A DNA stretch of 64,000 nucleotides, taken from Rotaria sordida (taxonomy: Eukaryota; Rotifera; Eurotatoria; Philodinida; Philodinidae). Of the stretch, positions 1 to 23,400 are shown piece by piece. The translations under genes and the position numbers were made by a program. Location of the stretch: assembly GCA_905250125.1 (NCBI GenBank), contig CAJNOL010000215.1:62001-126000 (forward strand). The letters run 5' to 3'. Within the stretch, counting starts at the first letter, position 1. Each line of letters begins with the position of its first letter. The notes beneath the pieces are model-generated. The model was given only the letters and a program-made list of their open reading frames with translations, ran no database searches and was not told the DNA's origin.

Positions 1-826
1 ACTCTTTCCCTAATAAGATAAAATGAACATGTTTGATTTACAATAAAGAATTCTTTGTCCTTAAGAGTTATTCTTTATTGTCTTTAATAATATAAAATCA
101 TGTAAAATAATTATATTTTAATAATTTCTATGACTCTTATTCTTGTTTTTTTTATTAATTAATATAATATTCATCGATTACAAATTGTTAATTGAATTTA
201 TAAACGTTAATAGTAGTTAAATAAAGTTAACATATGACGTCGAAAGATTTTGAAGTTGAAGGCTATTTAAATAAAACTTTATGTGTAGATCTTTCTTTTT
301 TTTTTTGTCATTATTGGTTTCACTTTCAATTGATTGTTTTAATCTAATCTCAAATAGAGTTTCGATATATCTTTCTTTTTTTTTTATCATCATCATTAAC
401 CTGGAGTAAAATAGCTATACTCTTTCTTTAATCCAACGTCCCTCAAATTGTCCTTTATAAAATTGAAATTACAGTAAAAAGAAAGAGGAAGAAGACGAAC
501 AGATGTCATGATAATGCTTCTTCTTTTTTATTTTCACTTGGGCTAGTGCGTATTGTTCAAGGATTGTATTATCATCATCATATGTATATTCATGCGTACA
601 CACGAAAGAAAGAAAAGAAGAGCAAGAAAGAGAGAATACGGAAGGAGATGTACCTTCAACTTTGTAGCAAACAGAAAAAAGTAAAAGATAAACGAGTAAA
701 TAGCAATCTGTAGCAAAGACATAAAGCTACATAAAAGAGGATATAAAATAAAGAGAATAAACGTCAATTTGTCAAATATTCCCTTTTCGAGGATATATAA
801 TATTTTTTTTTAAAATTATTAGTACA
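1..826. other. Intergenic sequence upstream of the EGF-repeat gene
   Basis: No exon with a coding signal was found on either strand. The stretch is AT-rich with several poly-T runs. It presumably holds the promoter and 5' untranslated region of the EGF gene that starts at 827, but no specific element can be assigned. Confidence 0.6.
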
Positions 827-11296
<10,470 letters not shown>

Positions 11297-12893
11297 TTGT
11301 GTTATTAATTTATATTAGCTCCTTTATATGCAAATAGTCTTTTGTTATTTCTCCTTTTTTTTTCTTTTTGCTCAGAACAGTATATATATATATATTTATA
11401 TATATACATAACACTTTACCTATTATTATCCTCAACTGGTTTTCTTTTTCTTTCTATTAAACAATATTAAATAAACCGATAGAGCCGTTTTTTTTTTCTC
11501 GAGAAAAAAAAGAATATTTATTCGCAAGAATCGATAGAAAAAATTAAAATGACAATCGAAAAAAAATTTATTTGTTTTTCTTTTTTTTTTTTTATTTCTT
11601 GATCGAAAAATAAAATAAAACGATGAAAATCATTTTTAATAATTAACAATTTGTATAATAAACATCAAGAAAATATAAAAATAATGATAAGCAATCATAG
11701 TCATGAATGAAGCAGTATGGTTTGAACTTCTGTGTTGACTAAAGTATGACAAAAAAAATTAACATTAATAGATGGATCGAAAGTTTTGAAACAAAATATT
11801 TGTTTATTTTTAACTCTCTTGAAAGTATTTGTTTCTGATGAGTTAAAAACTATAGATTAGAATCAGTATATTGTGCACTTTCGAAATATAATCTCAAAAA
11901 TTTTATCTCGGTTTTTATTCAAGAATAGTGAAGGAATTTTCCAAAAGGCCTAAAAAATTAGATTGAATGCTGACCGAATAAACTTTTGGTAATATTTTAT
12001 ATGGAACTAAGCTATGATTTTTATCTAAGTGAAACTATATACAAATTGCCTTTTGATTGAACAATCGGTTTTTCAAAAATGAAGATTTAAAAGAAATGAC
12101 AATTGAAGAGACCTGTAGAAAAATTCTATTTGTACATTTTGCAGGATAGTTTCTGCTCTACAAATTGATATATTAATAAAGGTGTCAATATTTACTTTCG
12201 ACTTGTAATGATAAAAGTACAAAAGTAACATGAAATTTATATTATTCAAGTTCTAATGAAGTAAAAATAAGTAGTAATATTGTTACTTTTCGAGTGAGTA
12301 ATTTCAAACAAAAAAAATCAAGATCTAATGATTTATATCTTTTAGAACATTTAGATGACAGAATGAATATACTAACACATATTATTCGAAGACTGATTAA
12401 TCCATTAAGTTTTTTCCTTCTAATAGATTTATAAAATTCAAAGTAATAATAAATAGAAATTAGATTTCAGATATCATAACAAAGACATATTATTGATGGA
12501 ATAGGAAGTTTTATATCTACATTCATCAGGATTGTTGAGACACATAATAGATCAAATATTTAAAATCATGAGAATAATATTTGAAATATATCTCGTTTTA
12601 TGTTATATTATCAACAATATTTGAAAAATTGGCTCTCTTACAAGTGCCTCTTCGATATGAAATTTCTAGAGAACAACCTATCGAATATTTGAATAGAACT
12701 TTTTTTGTAAGAGCTACCAAAATCATGGAAAAATTGGTTTGAAGAAAAACGCAATTCGCTATTTCCGTTACATAAATTTGATTTTTTTTTGTAATGTTTA
12801 AAGATAGTTTTTGAATCGCCAAAATGTGTTTAGTAGATAGATGCATAGCGACAAAAACTTTGAGTAGCAAAAAAAGAAAGAGGAAGAATATTC
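11297..12893. other. Intergenic region between convergent genes
   Basis: This holds the 3' end of the EGF gene, with an AATAAA-type signal in ATTAAATAAACC near 11466, and then AT-rich sequence without a supportable exon. The final exon or exons of the minus-strand gene at 13023-15034 may extend into its right edge (about 12640-12940). Confidence 0.6.
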
Positions 12894-13022
12894 TCTTAAG
12901 AATGATAGATGAAGAGAAGCATTTTTACCTGTATAAGTTTGATAAATTCTATAATTTTTATAAAGAAAAAAAAACAACAACATATTTGTAATTATTTTGA
13001 AATTAATTTCATCGAATCTTAC

Positions 13023-15034
13023 ATGAACAATGCTTGCAGGTTTTGTATCATCATCTGTTTTTATAGAAGTTATTGCTTGTGCAAGATTATCCCAATCTTC
13101 AAGTACCATATATTGAAATGGATAACTTATTGATATATTATAATAGGAATATTTTTTCGAATTTTCTTTGCCAATAACATGACGAATTATTTTTTCACAA
13201 TTAATTATTTTACGAGCATCAAACATAAGTTCAAATATATGTTGATCTTGACAATATTGATCAACATAATCTGCCATTGTTCGTATGATATCTATTTGAC
13301 CAATTTTAAATCGAATAGCTTCTTGAAATTTTATAACCATAGATGGATTTTGTTTTTCATATTTATTAATAAAACTAAAAAGAAAAGAATTTTGTTTTTC
13401 TTTGATTTAATAAATATTTATAAGAGAAAAAATAAAATAAAACATTTTATGCTACATACTCTTGTCGTTTTTTCATAGCATCTAAAAATTCATTATAACT
13501 TATATTACATTCGTTATTTTCTGTCATAATATCAATTGGTTCAGAAGTTTGATGTTGAACACTATAATAAAATTGAATTCATTCTTTTATGAATCCTTTA
13601 GATAAGAAAAAAAAATAATAATAATAACAAACCAAGAATGTAAAAATTTATCCATAGAATGACCTTGATTAGGATCATGATCAAAATATGCTAAATATTC
13701 ATTGAAGATATCAGATGTTTTAATTGATGTACAGCAAACTTTATAAGTATGTGCACTTTTTGTATGGTGTATAATCATTGGATGATTAAGTTTGATTATA
13801 TAATATGATAATCTATTTTTAATTTGATCTGTATCTTTATCAATTTGATCTTGTGATAGAGGTTTGTTATCAAGTTTTGTTTGAATATTTTTTTTTACTT
13901 GATCAACTATTATATTCCAAGCATTCTAAAAGAGAAATTAATTTATTTTTATTAATTTTTTATTTAAATTTAATATTTAAAGAGATTTAATATGAAATAT
14001 AATTGAAGAAATATAGATTATCTTAAGTAAAATATGTTCATACTTTAATAGGAATCATTAAACTTAAAGCTTTTTGTTGAAATGGTGGACTTATTTCTTT
14101 TTTAAATTTATTATAATTATTATAGAATAATAAATTATTAGATAATAATGAACGATAATATATTTCACAATTGATTAATTTATATGGTTGCCATAATAGA
14201 ATGAGAGCAAAACCACAAAAATCATTTGTTGTAGTATCATAATCATAAACAATATTTTTTACATCAATTGATTGTACAATTGCTTGATCTAATAATTTCA
14301 TTGCACTATTATCATTTATTGTATTGTTTTCTGAATACAAATCAATAAATCTATCATAGAGAAGAAATTCATATTTAGAATTTTATCTAGAATATTTTGA
14401 TGTTGCTAATTATAAGGAGATTGCTTTATCCTATCTATTTTGAGATATATAGTTCTTCATCATCTTTTTATTTAATCCTTCAGAAACGGTAATAAGGAAG
14501 TAGTTCATATATTAGAACAAGATATTATTCATATACAATATGTGATCGTATATCAATGTCTATTACAGCCTGTAGAAAGGGATTTAAATTTTTATCCCTA
14601 TACTTCAACGCTCCTTTTGGATCGCGTGTTTTTTTTTACAAAAATGCTATAGAATATAATTTATTATTATGTCATTAAGAAAAAAAGATATTTATTACAT
14701 TTAGATAAAGTTTCAAGTTAATTTACTTACACCTTGGTTAATTGTCGAGCTTTTTCTAATAGTCGTAAATTAAACTCACAATCCGATTTATCATGGATTA
14801 TCATTTTATCAGCACATTCTTTGATTATTTTCATTTGTTCATCTAATAAACCGTACGCATCAACATATTTTTTTAATAGTAGTTCATCTGATCCTATATC
14901 CCATTGACAACATGTTAAAAATGCCTTAGCACGTTGTTGATGTTCCTTGAAAACAGGTTGAAAACTTATTGATATAAATGGATTGAATTGTTGTACAATA
15001 GCTTCATTATCAATCTTGATCATCTGTTCGAAGT
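13023..15034 (-). CDS. Unrecognised multi-exon protein, both ends unresolved
   Basis: Five exons join with perfect phase: 15034-14731, 14350-14044, 13925-13633, 13561-13460 and 13374-13023. The visible product is about 450 residues, mostly soluble and rich in Lys, Asn, Ile and Asp, with no signal peptide or membrane helix. Recognisable stretches include CCQWDIGSDELLLKKYVDAY, FCGFALILLWQPYKLINCEI and LEDWDNLAQAITSIKTDDD. I do not recognise a family. The first listed exon begins after a poly-T tract and a CAAG acceptor with a one-base overhang, so an upstream exon with the true ATG is missing; the first internal Met is near 15025. After CAT^GTAAG at 13023 a short terminal exon is expected, for instance after the acceptor near 12930, but cannot be fixed. 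Confidence 0.65.
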
Positions 15035-15439
15035 CTTGCAATGAATTCAAAAAAAAAAAAAAAAGAAAAGAAAAATTATTCGATGTGTTTGATACATTTG
15101 TCAGAAAAAAAATTGAAATCTATATTTTTCTTAATTTTTTAAAAAAGATTCTTTTTTTTCTAATTATTCTATGTTTATTAAACGAAATAGACAATATTGG
15201 AATCCAATATGATTGGATCCTACGATATTCAAATCAAAGATATTTTCAAGTAAACGATTGATTGAATCTTCTAAATAATTTCAATCTACTTTATTTAAAT
15301 CAATTCCTATTAGAAAGGATCACAGTCGATAGTGAATTCTAGATTTCTCTCGTTTTATGATTCTTTTTTCTCAACTAACACATACTTCTCCTTTCAAATA
15401 CTGTCAATTTCACACGTCCAAATCAATTCTTTTATGATT

Positions 15440-17450
15440 AATGACAAATGTGAAAGATTAAACATTGCATATGTTTGTAGTATATTCAAAAAACACTTGC
15501 ACTTGCTGACAACATATTTTTTAACTCATCTTCATTCATACACAATCATGCAAGTTATTTGAAATAGTTGGGATTTTGCAGAAGAAATCTAAGTCAATAG
15601 TTCACGTATATCGATGTTTGTGTTTCCAACATATACATTCGAATACAATTTATCAAGTTTTTCAGGTATAAAAATAGACGAGTAAGATTATGTACAATTC
15701 TTATCTTTGCCATAATTCGTATATACTGCATTTGTATTGAAAAATTTAAGTATCATCCGTATCTGTCCTGATAATTGAAAACAAGTACGCGAAATTCTGC
15801 ACGTCTATACAACATTATCGTGTGTACGGCAATCACTATTGAATTGATACTCAGTTGACAGGCAAAATTTTACTATTTCGCTGTGTAAATATTGGTTTAT
15901 ACAAGAGTTTAGTTTTTATTTCAACATGTTAGTATTTGAGACATTCATACGCATGTTAAATAGCAAATTGTAAAATCCTCGAATCTTGAAATTCGATGGA
16001 TTCACAATTCTAGGATTCAACTTTTTTTTCTCTTCCACAGATGATACCCCTTGATGTATGTACAGACTTTTCTCATAGTTGTGAATGACTTAGTAGAAAC
16101 AAAACTTTAACTCTAAAAAAAAAGGATTGGAGAGCAAGCATATCAGTTATTTTTTATTTACTTCACTTCGAAAATGATGCATTTTTTTAGCTTGCAATGT
16201 AAAGAATTAGAGACAATGTATTTTGAAATAATAGTAATTGGTGTTGAACAGTGGTATCGCCAGCAGATACAAACACCAAATTCTTTCTAGAACACGAATT
16301 GCCAATAATAAATAATTGACTGACAATTCATTGAATGGTGATGATACCTTGTCAACAGTAGACGAATATTAAAGTCATGAATCGAACATTGACAAAACTA
16401 TCAATTCATCTTCAGAAGAACTAACTAGTGACTTTGTACGGCTTGATGATAGCAATAGTAATGATGAAATAAACTTAACATGTTGCTGTATTATTTATAA
16501 ATTTTTACATTTATAATTATAAATTGAAGATACTGATACGACATTCATGAATACTATATAAACGATTGGTACATCCCTAGATATTCGTATCACGAAAAAA
16601 CAAACATGTGTAAATATGTCACATATTATACTATAATCATTCGTCTCGAAACGTTGAATGCTAATATGCATCACAACAGACTACAGTAGATAGAATAACG
16701 AAGCGTTTGTTGCAAATACACATGAATATGCTAAAGTCTTTCTCTACATATCAATTTCAAATTTGAAAATTTTTATTTCATGAGACAAACTTCCATTTCA
16801 CGCTAAGCGTCTACTTACATTAGAGCTACATTCAAAACTTGTATACATACTGATTATCTAATGACTGTAGGACATATATGTTAATAACTATTAATAAATT
16901 CGAAAAAACGAAAACAAACTTTTGAAATAAAACTGATCCAAAAATACAAGAGCAAATTCATTTTAATGAGAAAATCAACAATAACATGTTGAAGTAAAAG
17001 TTAAACTCTCGTACAAATCAATATTTACACAACAAAATGAAAAATTTTTCTTATCAACTCAGAAACAATTCAATAGTAGTTTTCGTACATACGATAATGT
17101 TGCATAGGCATGCAGAATTTCATGAATTTGTTTTCATTATCAGGACAGATGCTGATGATACTTAAGCCTTTCAACACAAGCACAGTATATGTGAATTATG
17201 ACAAAGATAAGAGTTGTGTATAATCTTACTCGTTATTTGTTTTTCCTAAAAAACTTGGTAAATTCTATTCGAATGCATGTACCGAAGACGCGCATTGGTG
17301 TATATATACTACTGTATTGTGTTTTTTTCGAGAAATCTCAACTTTTTCAAATAACTTCTATGATCATGTATGAATAAAGATGGATTAAAAACTATATTGT
17401 AAGCAAACACGACTATTTTTTAAACATGCTTGTTTGATTTGTTTATGAAC
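15440..17450. mobile_element. Two-kilobase foldback element with arms of about 500 bp
   Basis: Sequence from about 15440 to 15945 is repeated in inverted orientation from about 17450 back to 16965. Examples of matched pairs are ACGAGTAAGATTATGTACAA (15673) with its complement near 17229, and GTGTAAATATTGGTTTATAC (15882) with its complement near 17030. Identity looks around 75-85% by eye. The inner 1 kb has no intact open frame. The structure fits a long-terminal-inverted-repeat DNA transposon that lost its transposase. It fills the space between the unknown gene and the STE-repeat gene. Confidence 0.78.
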
Positions 17451-17477
17451 ACATTCTCAGCTCTTTTCTTGATACTC

Positions 17478-18992
17478 TTATTTACCTGTTACTTCATTTT
17501 TTTCTTCATGGGTCGGTACAATTGTTTCTTCGTTTTCGAACTCTATACTTTGTTCTGAAACCGTGGACGCTGATTCAGCGGATTCTATGTTAATAAATAG
17601 TACATTATCAAATTATTATCATCGAGTTTCTTTTGTATTTTTACTAACCTTCTTGTCCATAATACATTTCATCAATCAATTCTGTTACTTCTTCATTTGC
17701 AAATTTTACACTTTGTTCAGAAACTGTTGATACTGGGTCAGTGGATTCTGTGTCAATAAATAATCCACTACTAACTTATCATCATCTCGTTTCTTCATAT
17801 TCTTACTAACCCTGATGTGGATAATACGTTTCATCAGTTGATTCTGTTGTTTCTTCCTTTTCGAATTCTGTACTTTGTTCTGAAATCGTTGATGATGGTT
17901 CAGTGGAGTCTGTGTTAATAAATAGTACCATATCAACTTATTATCATTACGTTTCTTCGTATCCTTACTAACCTTCTAGTGTATAATATAATTTATCAGT
18001 GGATTCTGTTGTTCCCTTGTTTTCAAACTCTGCACTTTGTTCTGTTACGGTCGATGCTGGTTCAGTAGATTCGGTAACAATAAATAACCCATTATCTGTT
18101 GTTTCTTCATTTTCGGCCTCTGTATGTTGTTCTGAAACTGCTGATGTTGGTTCAGTGGATTCTGAATCAATAAATAATGTATTATCAAACTTATTACCGT
18201 TGTATTTCTTCATATTCTTACTAACCTTCTTGTGTATAATATATTTCATCAGTCGATTCTGTTGTTTTCTCATTTTCAAACTCTGTAGTGTGTTCTGAAA
18301 CTGTCGATGCTCGTTCAGTGGATTCTATGTTAATAAATAGTGCATTATCAACTTATTACCATCGTGTTTCTTCATATTCTCTGACTAACCTTCTTGTGTA
18401 TAATATATATCATCAGTTGGTATTGTTGTTTCTTCGTTTTCGAAGTCTGTACTGTGTGTTGAAAGTGTCGATAAATACTCTGTAGATTCTAAGTCAATAA
18501 ATAGTATATTTCCTAGTCATTATCATTATGTTTCTTGATATTCTTACTTACTTTCGTATGGATGACTTTCTGATTGAAGTTGAACTGTTGTTGGATTTTC
18601 CGAGTCGATATTGTCAATTGGAAATGATGATACACTTGTAGTATATATTTCATATGTATCTGATGAATGAATTTTAATTATTATCGCAACTATAATCGAT
18701 ATTTTTATTTACCTTTTTTTCTATGATTTTCTGTATAAACCGGATTTGTTGATAGATTTTCAGAAAAGATATCGTAAATCGGAAGTGCTGCTACATCTTC
18801 AATATAGACTATTTAAATAATAACGATAAGATTATTTCTTTTCTTTTTTTTTTTTATTGTATGCCGCTTTGTATTACCCGTTTTATCGATGTCGTTGTCA
18901 GTTGTATTGAGTAATGCATTCACTACAGTGACTATTTGCAAATAATATACTAACTGAATAAAGAATATAAGAAAAAATGTCCAAGACGACAT
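17478..18992 (-). CDS. Secreted Ser/Thr/Glu-rich tandem-repeat protein
   Basis: The start is the ATG at 18992 (MSSWTFFLIFFIQLVYYLQI), giving a clear signal peptide. Nine exons have consistent phase 1: 18992-18878, 18808-18713, 18659-18552, 18488-18390, 18324-18226, 18161-17973, 17909-17811, 17747-17649 and 17584-17478, ending NEVTGK and a TAA. From exon 4 on, each 99-nt exon codes a 33-residue repeat of the form STEPASTVSEQSTEFENEET...STDEIYYTQE; one 189-nt exon holds two. There are seven repeats in all. The composition (Ser, Thr, Glu, no Cys) suggests an extended, possibly O-glycosylated extracellular polymer or surface-coat protein. That role is inference; no family is recognised. Confidence 0.82.
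17973..18161 (-). other. Fused double-repeat exon with intron-derived codons
   Basis: In this exon the end of one repeat and the start of the next are joined by codons reading NGLFIVTE. The DNA, ATTTATTGTTACCG followed by AATCC, matches the 3' ends of the neighbouring introns (ATTTATTGATTCAG or ATTTATTGACTTAG before AATC), with the splice AG changed to CG. A deletion removed the repeat's last codons and the intron's donor, leaving its tail as in-frame coding sequence. Confidence 0.75.
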
Positions 18993-20423
18993 TTTCACTG
19001 ATAATAGAAGATACGATCAATGATATTAAATTAGGAAGAGAAATAAGTTAAGACATTCAATAGGTACGGACAGAAACTTAGTTTTTTTAAACAGAGGATT
19101 TATTCAGATGAATGAATAAATGTATATAAAATGAACAAATTTTGTTACTATAAAAAAAATCTTGGTGACAAAATAAAGCGCTGAATATGTCTACTTTTTC
19201 ATAGTATTGTATTTTTATTTGTACAAATTTGTAAAAAAAAATCAATAAATAAAATATATGAAAATTGACTTATATATTTATTCTAAATATAATAATGAGA
19301 TATTTGTTCAATTTTAAAGAAACTTTATTCGAATTACAACTGATGGATTATGATCAGAATTTCATTCATTTTCTTAGTTTCTAATAAAATTCTAACCAAC
19401 AAAATTTGCCATTAAAGATTTTTCTTAACTTCTAATAGGACAAACATTTTAATAGCTTGTTTCCTGTATATGTTACCCAATAATATTTTATATAGAATTA
19501 TAGCTCTTGAGAAAATACGTATAAGTTTACATCAACATAAGCTAAACTTTAGTTCTATATAACATTTTATAAAAAAACATCGAAAAGTACCGAGTTGAAT
19601 AACGCCTAATAGCTTTATACAAAAATGATATCTTTTGTAAAATATGATTTTATTTGATTTATATGAAGGTTTTATCAAATGGGAAAATTCTGTACTCCAG
19701 AGGTATGCTAAAGTCATCTTCGATTATCTATTTCAACTCTACTATCAACATGTGTCACGAGCATTTTAGTTTGAATTCATTTTATCTAAGTTTGTCTGAT
19801 AATAAAGCCTAACTACTCTAACATTTGAGTATTACTGAAGTACGATAAAGTGGTTAGTCTTTATTGTTAGACAATCTTATATAAAATGAATTTAAACTAA
19901 TATACTCAGGATACATGTTGATAGTAGATTTGAAATAACTAAAATCTTCTAGAGAATAACTTTGGCAAATATTCTTGAAGCACGAAACTTTCGTTTTTTC
20001 CTTCTCTTGAATTTTAATCATTTATTTTTATTAATTAACTTTCTTCTGTTCTATTACATCATTTATCTTATGTTAAAATAATATTTGTATTTATTATTAA
20101 CATGTATCAATAATCTCGAATAGATTTTATATCCTGATGAAATCTTCTGTTATAATATAAAAATCTTAAATGTTTTTTGTTTTTATAATGGAAAACAAAA
20201 TCATGCACAATTTTTATTGAGCAAATACTACGAGACTATAAAAAAGAAAAACAAGTAAGAAAGTGATAATATAGAATATAATACAAAATAAACCCAATTG
20301 GTTTAATTCTAATTACATCTGACAATATTATCAATTTGAAAACAAAACAAATGCAATAACAAAATGCAAATAAACATGTATATACATAAAAATAAGAATA
20401 CAAATATTTAATTTTTTTATTTT
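18993..20423. other. Intergenic region with one foldback element
   Basis: This is upstream DNA of the STE-repeat gene and downstream DNA of the CCDC88-like gene. No coding exon is supportable; the foldback at 19690-19990 is listed separately. Confidence 0.6.
19690..19990. mobile_element. Compact foldback element
   Basis: CTACTATCAACATGTGTCAC near 19740 and its near complement ending about 19935 are part of arms of about 110 bp with high identity, separated by only about 25 bp. Weaker pairing continues outward to about 19690 and 19990. Confidence 0.75.
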
Positions 20424-23400
20424 CTAAATGGCACCAAATTCTGTAATAAGTACATGATCATTAAGTGATGTTTGTTGTTGTTGTTCAGATAATGGTTGAT
20501 GTTTTAATAAAATAGGTGAAGAAATTATTGATGGACCTAAACGATGTCGACGGATTGAACTATGAATATTATTAGTATTATTTTGATTTGGATGTATAAG
20601 AAATGATTGAGTTGATGAACAACGACGTTGATTTACTGTTGGAGATGATATATCATGAAGAGAATGTTGAAGACCTTGAATAGATCATAAAAATAGAATT
20701 CTTTTTTTTTCTTTCTCTTGTTATTCGATTTTAGGTGATGGCAATGCAAAAAATTGAGCAAAAGTTTTCTTAAATATTGTTTTCGACTTTTGCTATCTTA
20801 TAGAAAAAAATCGATTCTTTCAACAATCAAATAATTTTCTTCCTAACTATATGACGATTAAAATCAAAAACTAATTCAAATAAATATTAAGACTTGATAC
20901 TTTTGATATATTTCAATTTTTATAGACTTTTTATCTAAATTTCATAAGATAAAAACATCGTTGAAATATGTCAAAAACAACATTTTTATAGGTAATTCGA
21001 CGAGTTCTATCCAACTATGAGAAACCAAAATTTGCATAAATTTCAAATCGCCAGCACCTTATGAATGATGAAAAGAAAATAATATTAGCTGTTATGTGTC
21101 ATAGTGCGAATCATAAGTCATTGAAAAGTTTAATTTCAAATCAATGTTTATTTTTCTTTAAAAATTTCGATTCGAGTTTAGTTTTTTTTTTTTTTCTAAT
21201 CTTTATTTTCTGTTGTTATGAAATCAATGTGCGAAATTTATTGACATGCATATGCTTTTTTTTCCCCCTTTACTTACATAATTAATATTCTGTATGATTT
21301 ATTTAAAAGAAAAATAAAAATGATAAAAAAATTTTGACAAATAAATTTACCTGGTGAATCTCGAATTGGACGAAATGGTGATTGTCGATGATTATTTAAA
21401 ATCTAGAAGAAAAAGTTTTTGTTTTTAATTTTTAATAAAACAAACCAAAGAATATTTAAACATACAAATTCCGGTGCTTTCGATTGTAATGTAACACGAA
21501 TTGGACTAAAAGAAAAAAGATGAATGAATATTTAAGGTATTTTTGTTTGCTTACGTTGATGCTTTAGCCATAGCTGTTGAATCATCATTTATTCGAGATT
21601 CTTCTTCTTCTATAAAATATTTAAAAAAAAAAAATATTTAATATTTTTTCGTCTAGAAATTCATTAATACCTTTTGATGATGAATCAGCTAGACTATCTG
21701 TTGATTGATGAAGATGATTAGTTTCTATGAAGAAAAAATAAAATAAAAATTAACTTTTTCTTTTCTTACAAAAATCTTCTTTATTATACCTTGTTGATTT
21801 TTAAATATTTCAGAAGTTGATGGTTGATATTGACGTGCCGATGTTAAACTTGATGATATAACATCTGGTGCTAAAAATTATTCATATGAAAATATAATAT
21901 TCAATTTTATTTTTCTACTTGTTGATCGTGCATGAGTTATTGATGTAACTGTATTATCAACAGAAGATAATGATGGACTTATTGCACGTTCAGTTGAATC
22001 ACCAAGATAAAGTTGTCCATCAGCTGATGATGTACGTGTTCGACGATTAGCCAAACGATCAAGAATATTACGAGTTTTTCGTGAAACAGATTGTATAAGA
22101 CCACGAGATCTAATTTAAAAAAGAAATAATAATTATTGAATATTAAAACATTCTGATTGCAAAAGAACAAGACATTGAGTCTCAAAATCACATACAGACA
22201 TGAACAAAAGTAGCTGTCTCTCTTCCTGGAATAGAGTTCATCAGGTCCAAAATTCTCGGATTCAGACCCGATTGAATCGTACTTTGATATTCTCAATTAA
22301 ATTTTCTGAGCGAAATTGGATAGTCGTCCTAAATACAGCGTACACCACACATTTCTCAGACGACTAGAGTCCATCAGGTCCAAAATTTTCGGATTCGGAA
22401 TCAACCCAATGGGCTCCATCCGAGAATGCTGCTATTCTCTATGATATTATACTGATATTTTCCCTATGCGAAAAATATATTCAGTAGAAATGTTTTGGTT
22501 CGTACTATGACTCTGAAATTTTCAGAACAGACTTATTTTCTCATAGGAAGTTTCTGCTAAAACTTTCAAATGCATTATTTAAAGCTATCGTTAAAAATAT
22601 GTATCTCACTAAAAATTATCATTTACTTTTCAACAAACATTATTTATAAGCAAACAATATTAGAACTATCTTAAAATGATTTCTAATAACATTTAGACTA
22701 GGATGCTCTTCTAAATTGAGTTTTTGAATGATAGATTGAACAAAAAATATTTATGCCAAAATGAATGACATAGGATGATTAAAGGAGAAAGATAATATTT
22801 AAATTATAATTCCAATATATCTACATTGATGAAAGATGAGTTGATTATGGTGATTAGAATTTATTTTTCGTACGAATTTAATTCTTAATTAGAAATTCAA
22901 ATAATAATAAGTTTGAATTATTTCTATTAAAATTTCATAAAAAATAAATTTGATTACCGTCTTGGTTTATGTATGGTCATATTTTTATATTGTTCCATAA
23001 TTTTCATTTCAAGTAGTTCTTTTTGTCTCATTAATGAATGAAGTTGTTCTCTAATAAACAATAAAAAGAAATCGAATGAATTTTTCTCAATTATTTTTAT
23101 TATTTTCTTCGAATACATACAAATAACCTCGAGCTTCTTCATGAAATAAATCTTTATTACTTAATGCTTGTGCAAGAACATTTTGATTTTGTTGTACAAG
23201 ATTATGTAATTGTTCAATTAATTGACTTTTTTCTTCTTCTGTTCGTTCAGTTTGTTGTTCAAGAAACTTTAAATACAAAAAATGTTTATTATTAAACTAA
23301 ATCATTAGCAAAATAAAAATAAAAATAAAAAACAAACTTCATATTTTGTTATTAAATTTGCATATTCAGCATTAATATTTGTATATTTCATTTGTATTGT

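Noticed and set aside
17347-17357. Possible tiny last exon of the STE gene (acceptor ATCATAG)
   Set aside because: Reading through the preceding exon gives an immediate in-frame TAA at 17478-17480, and the candidate lies inside the foldback arm.
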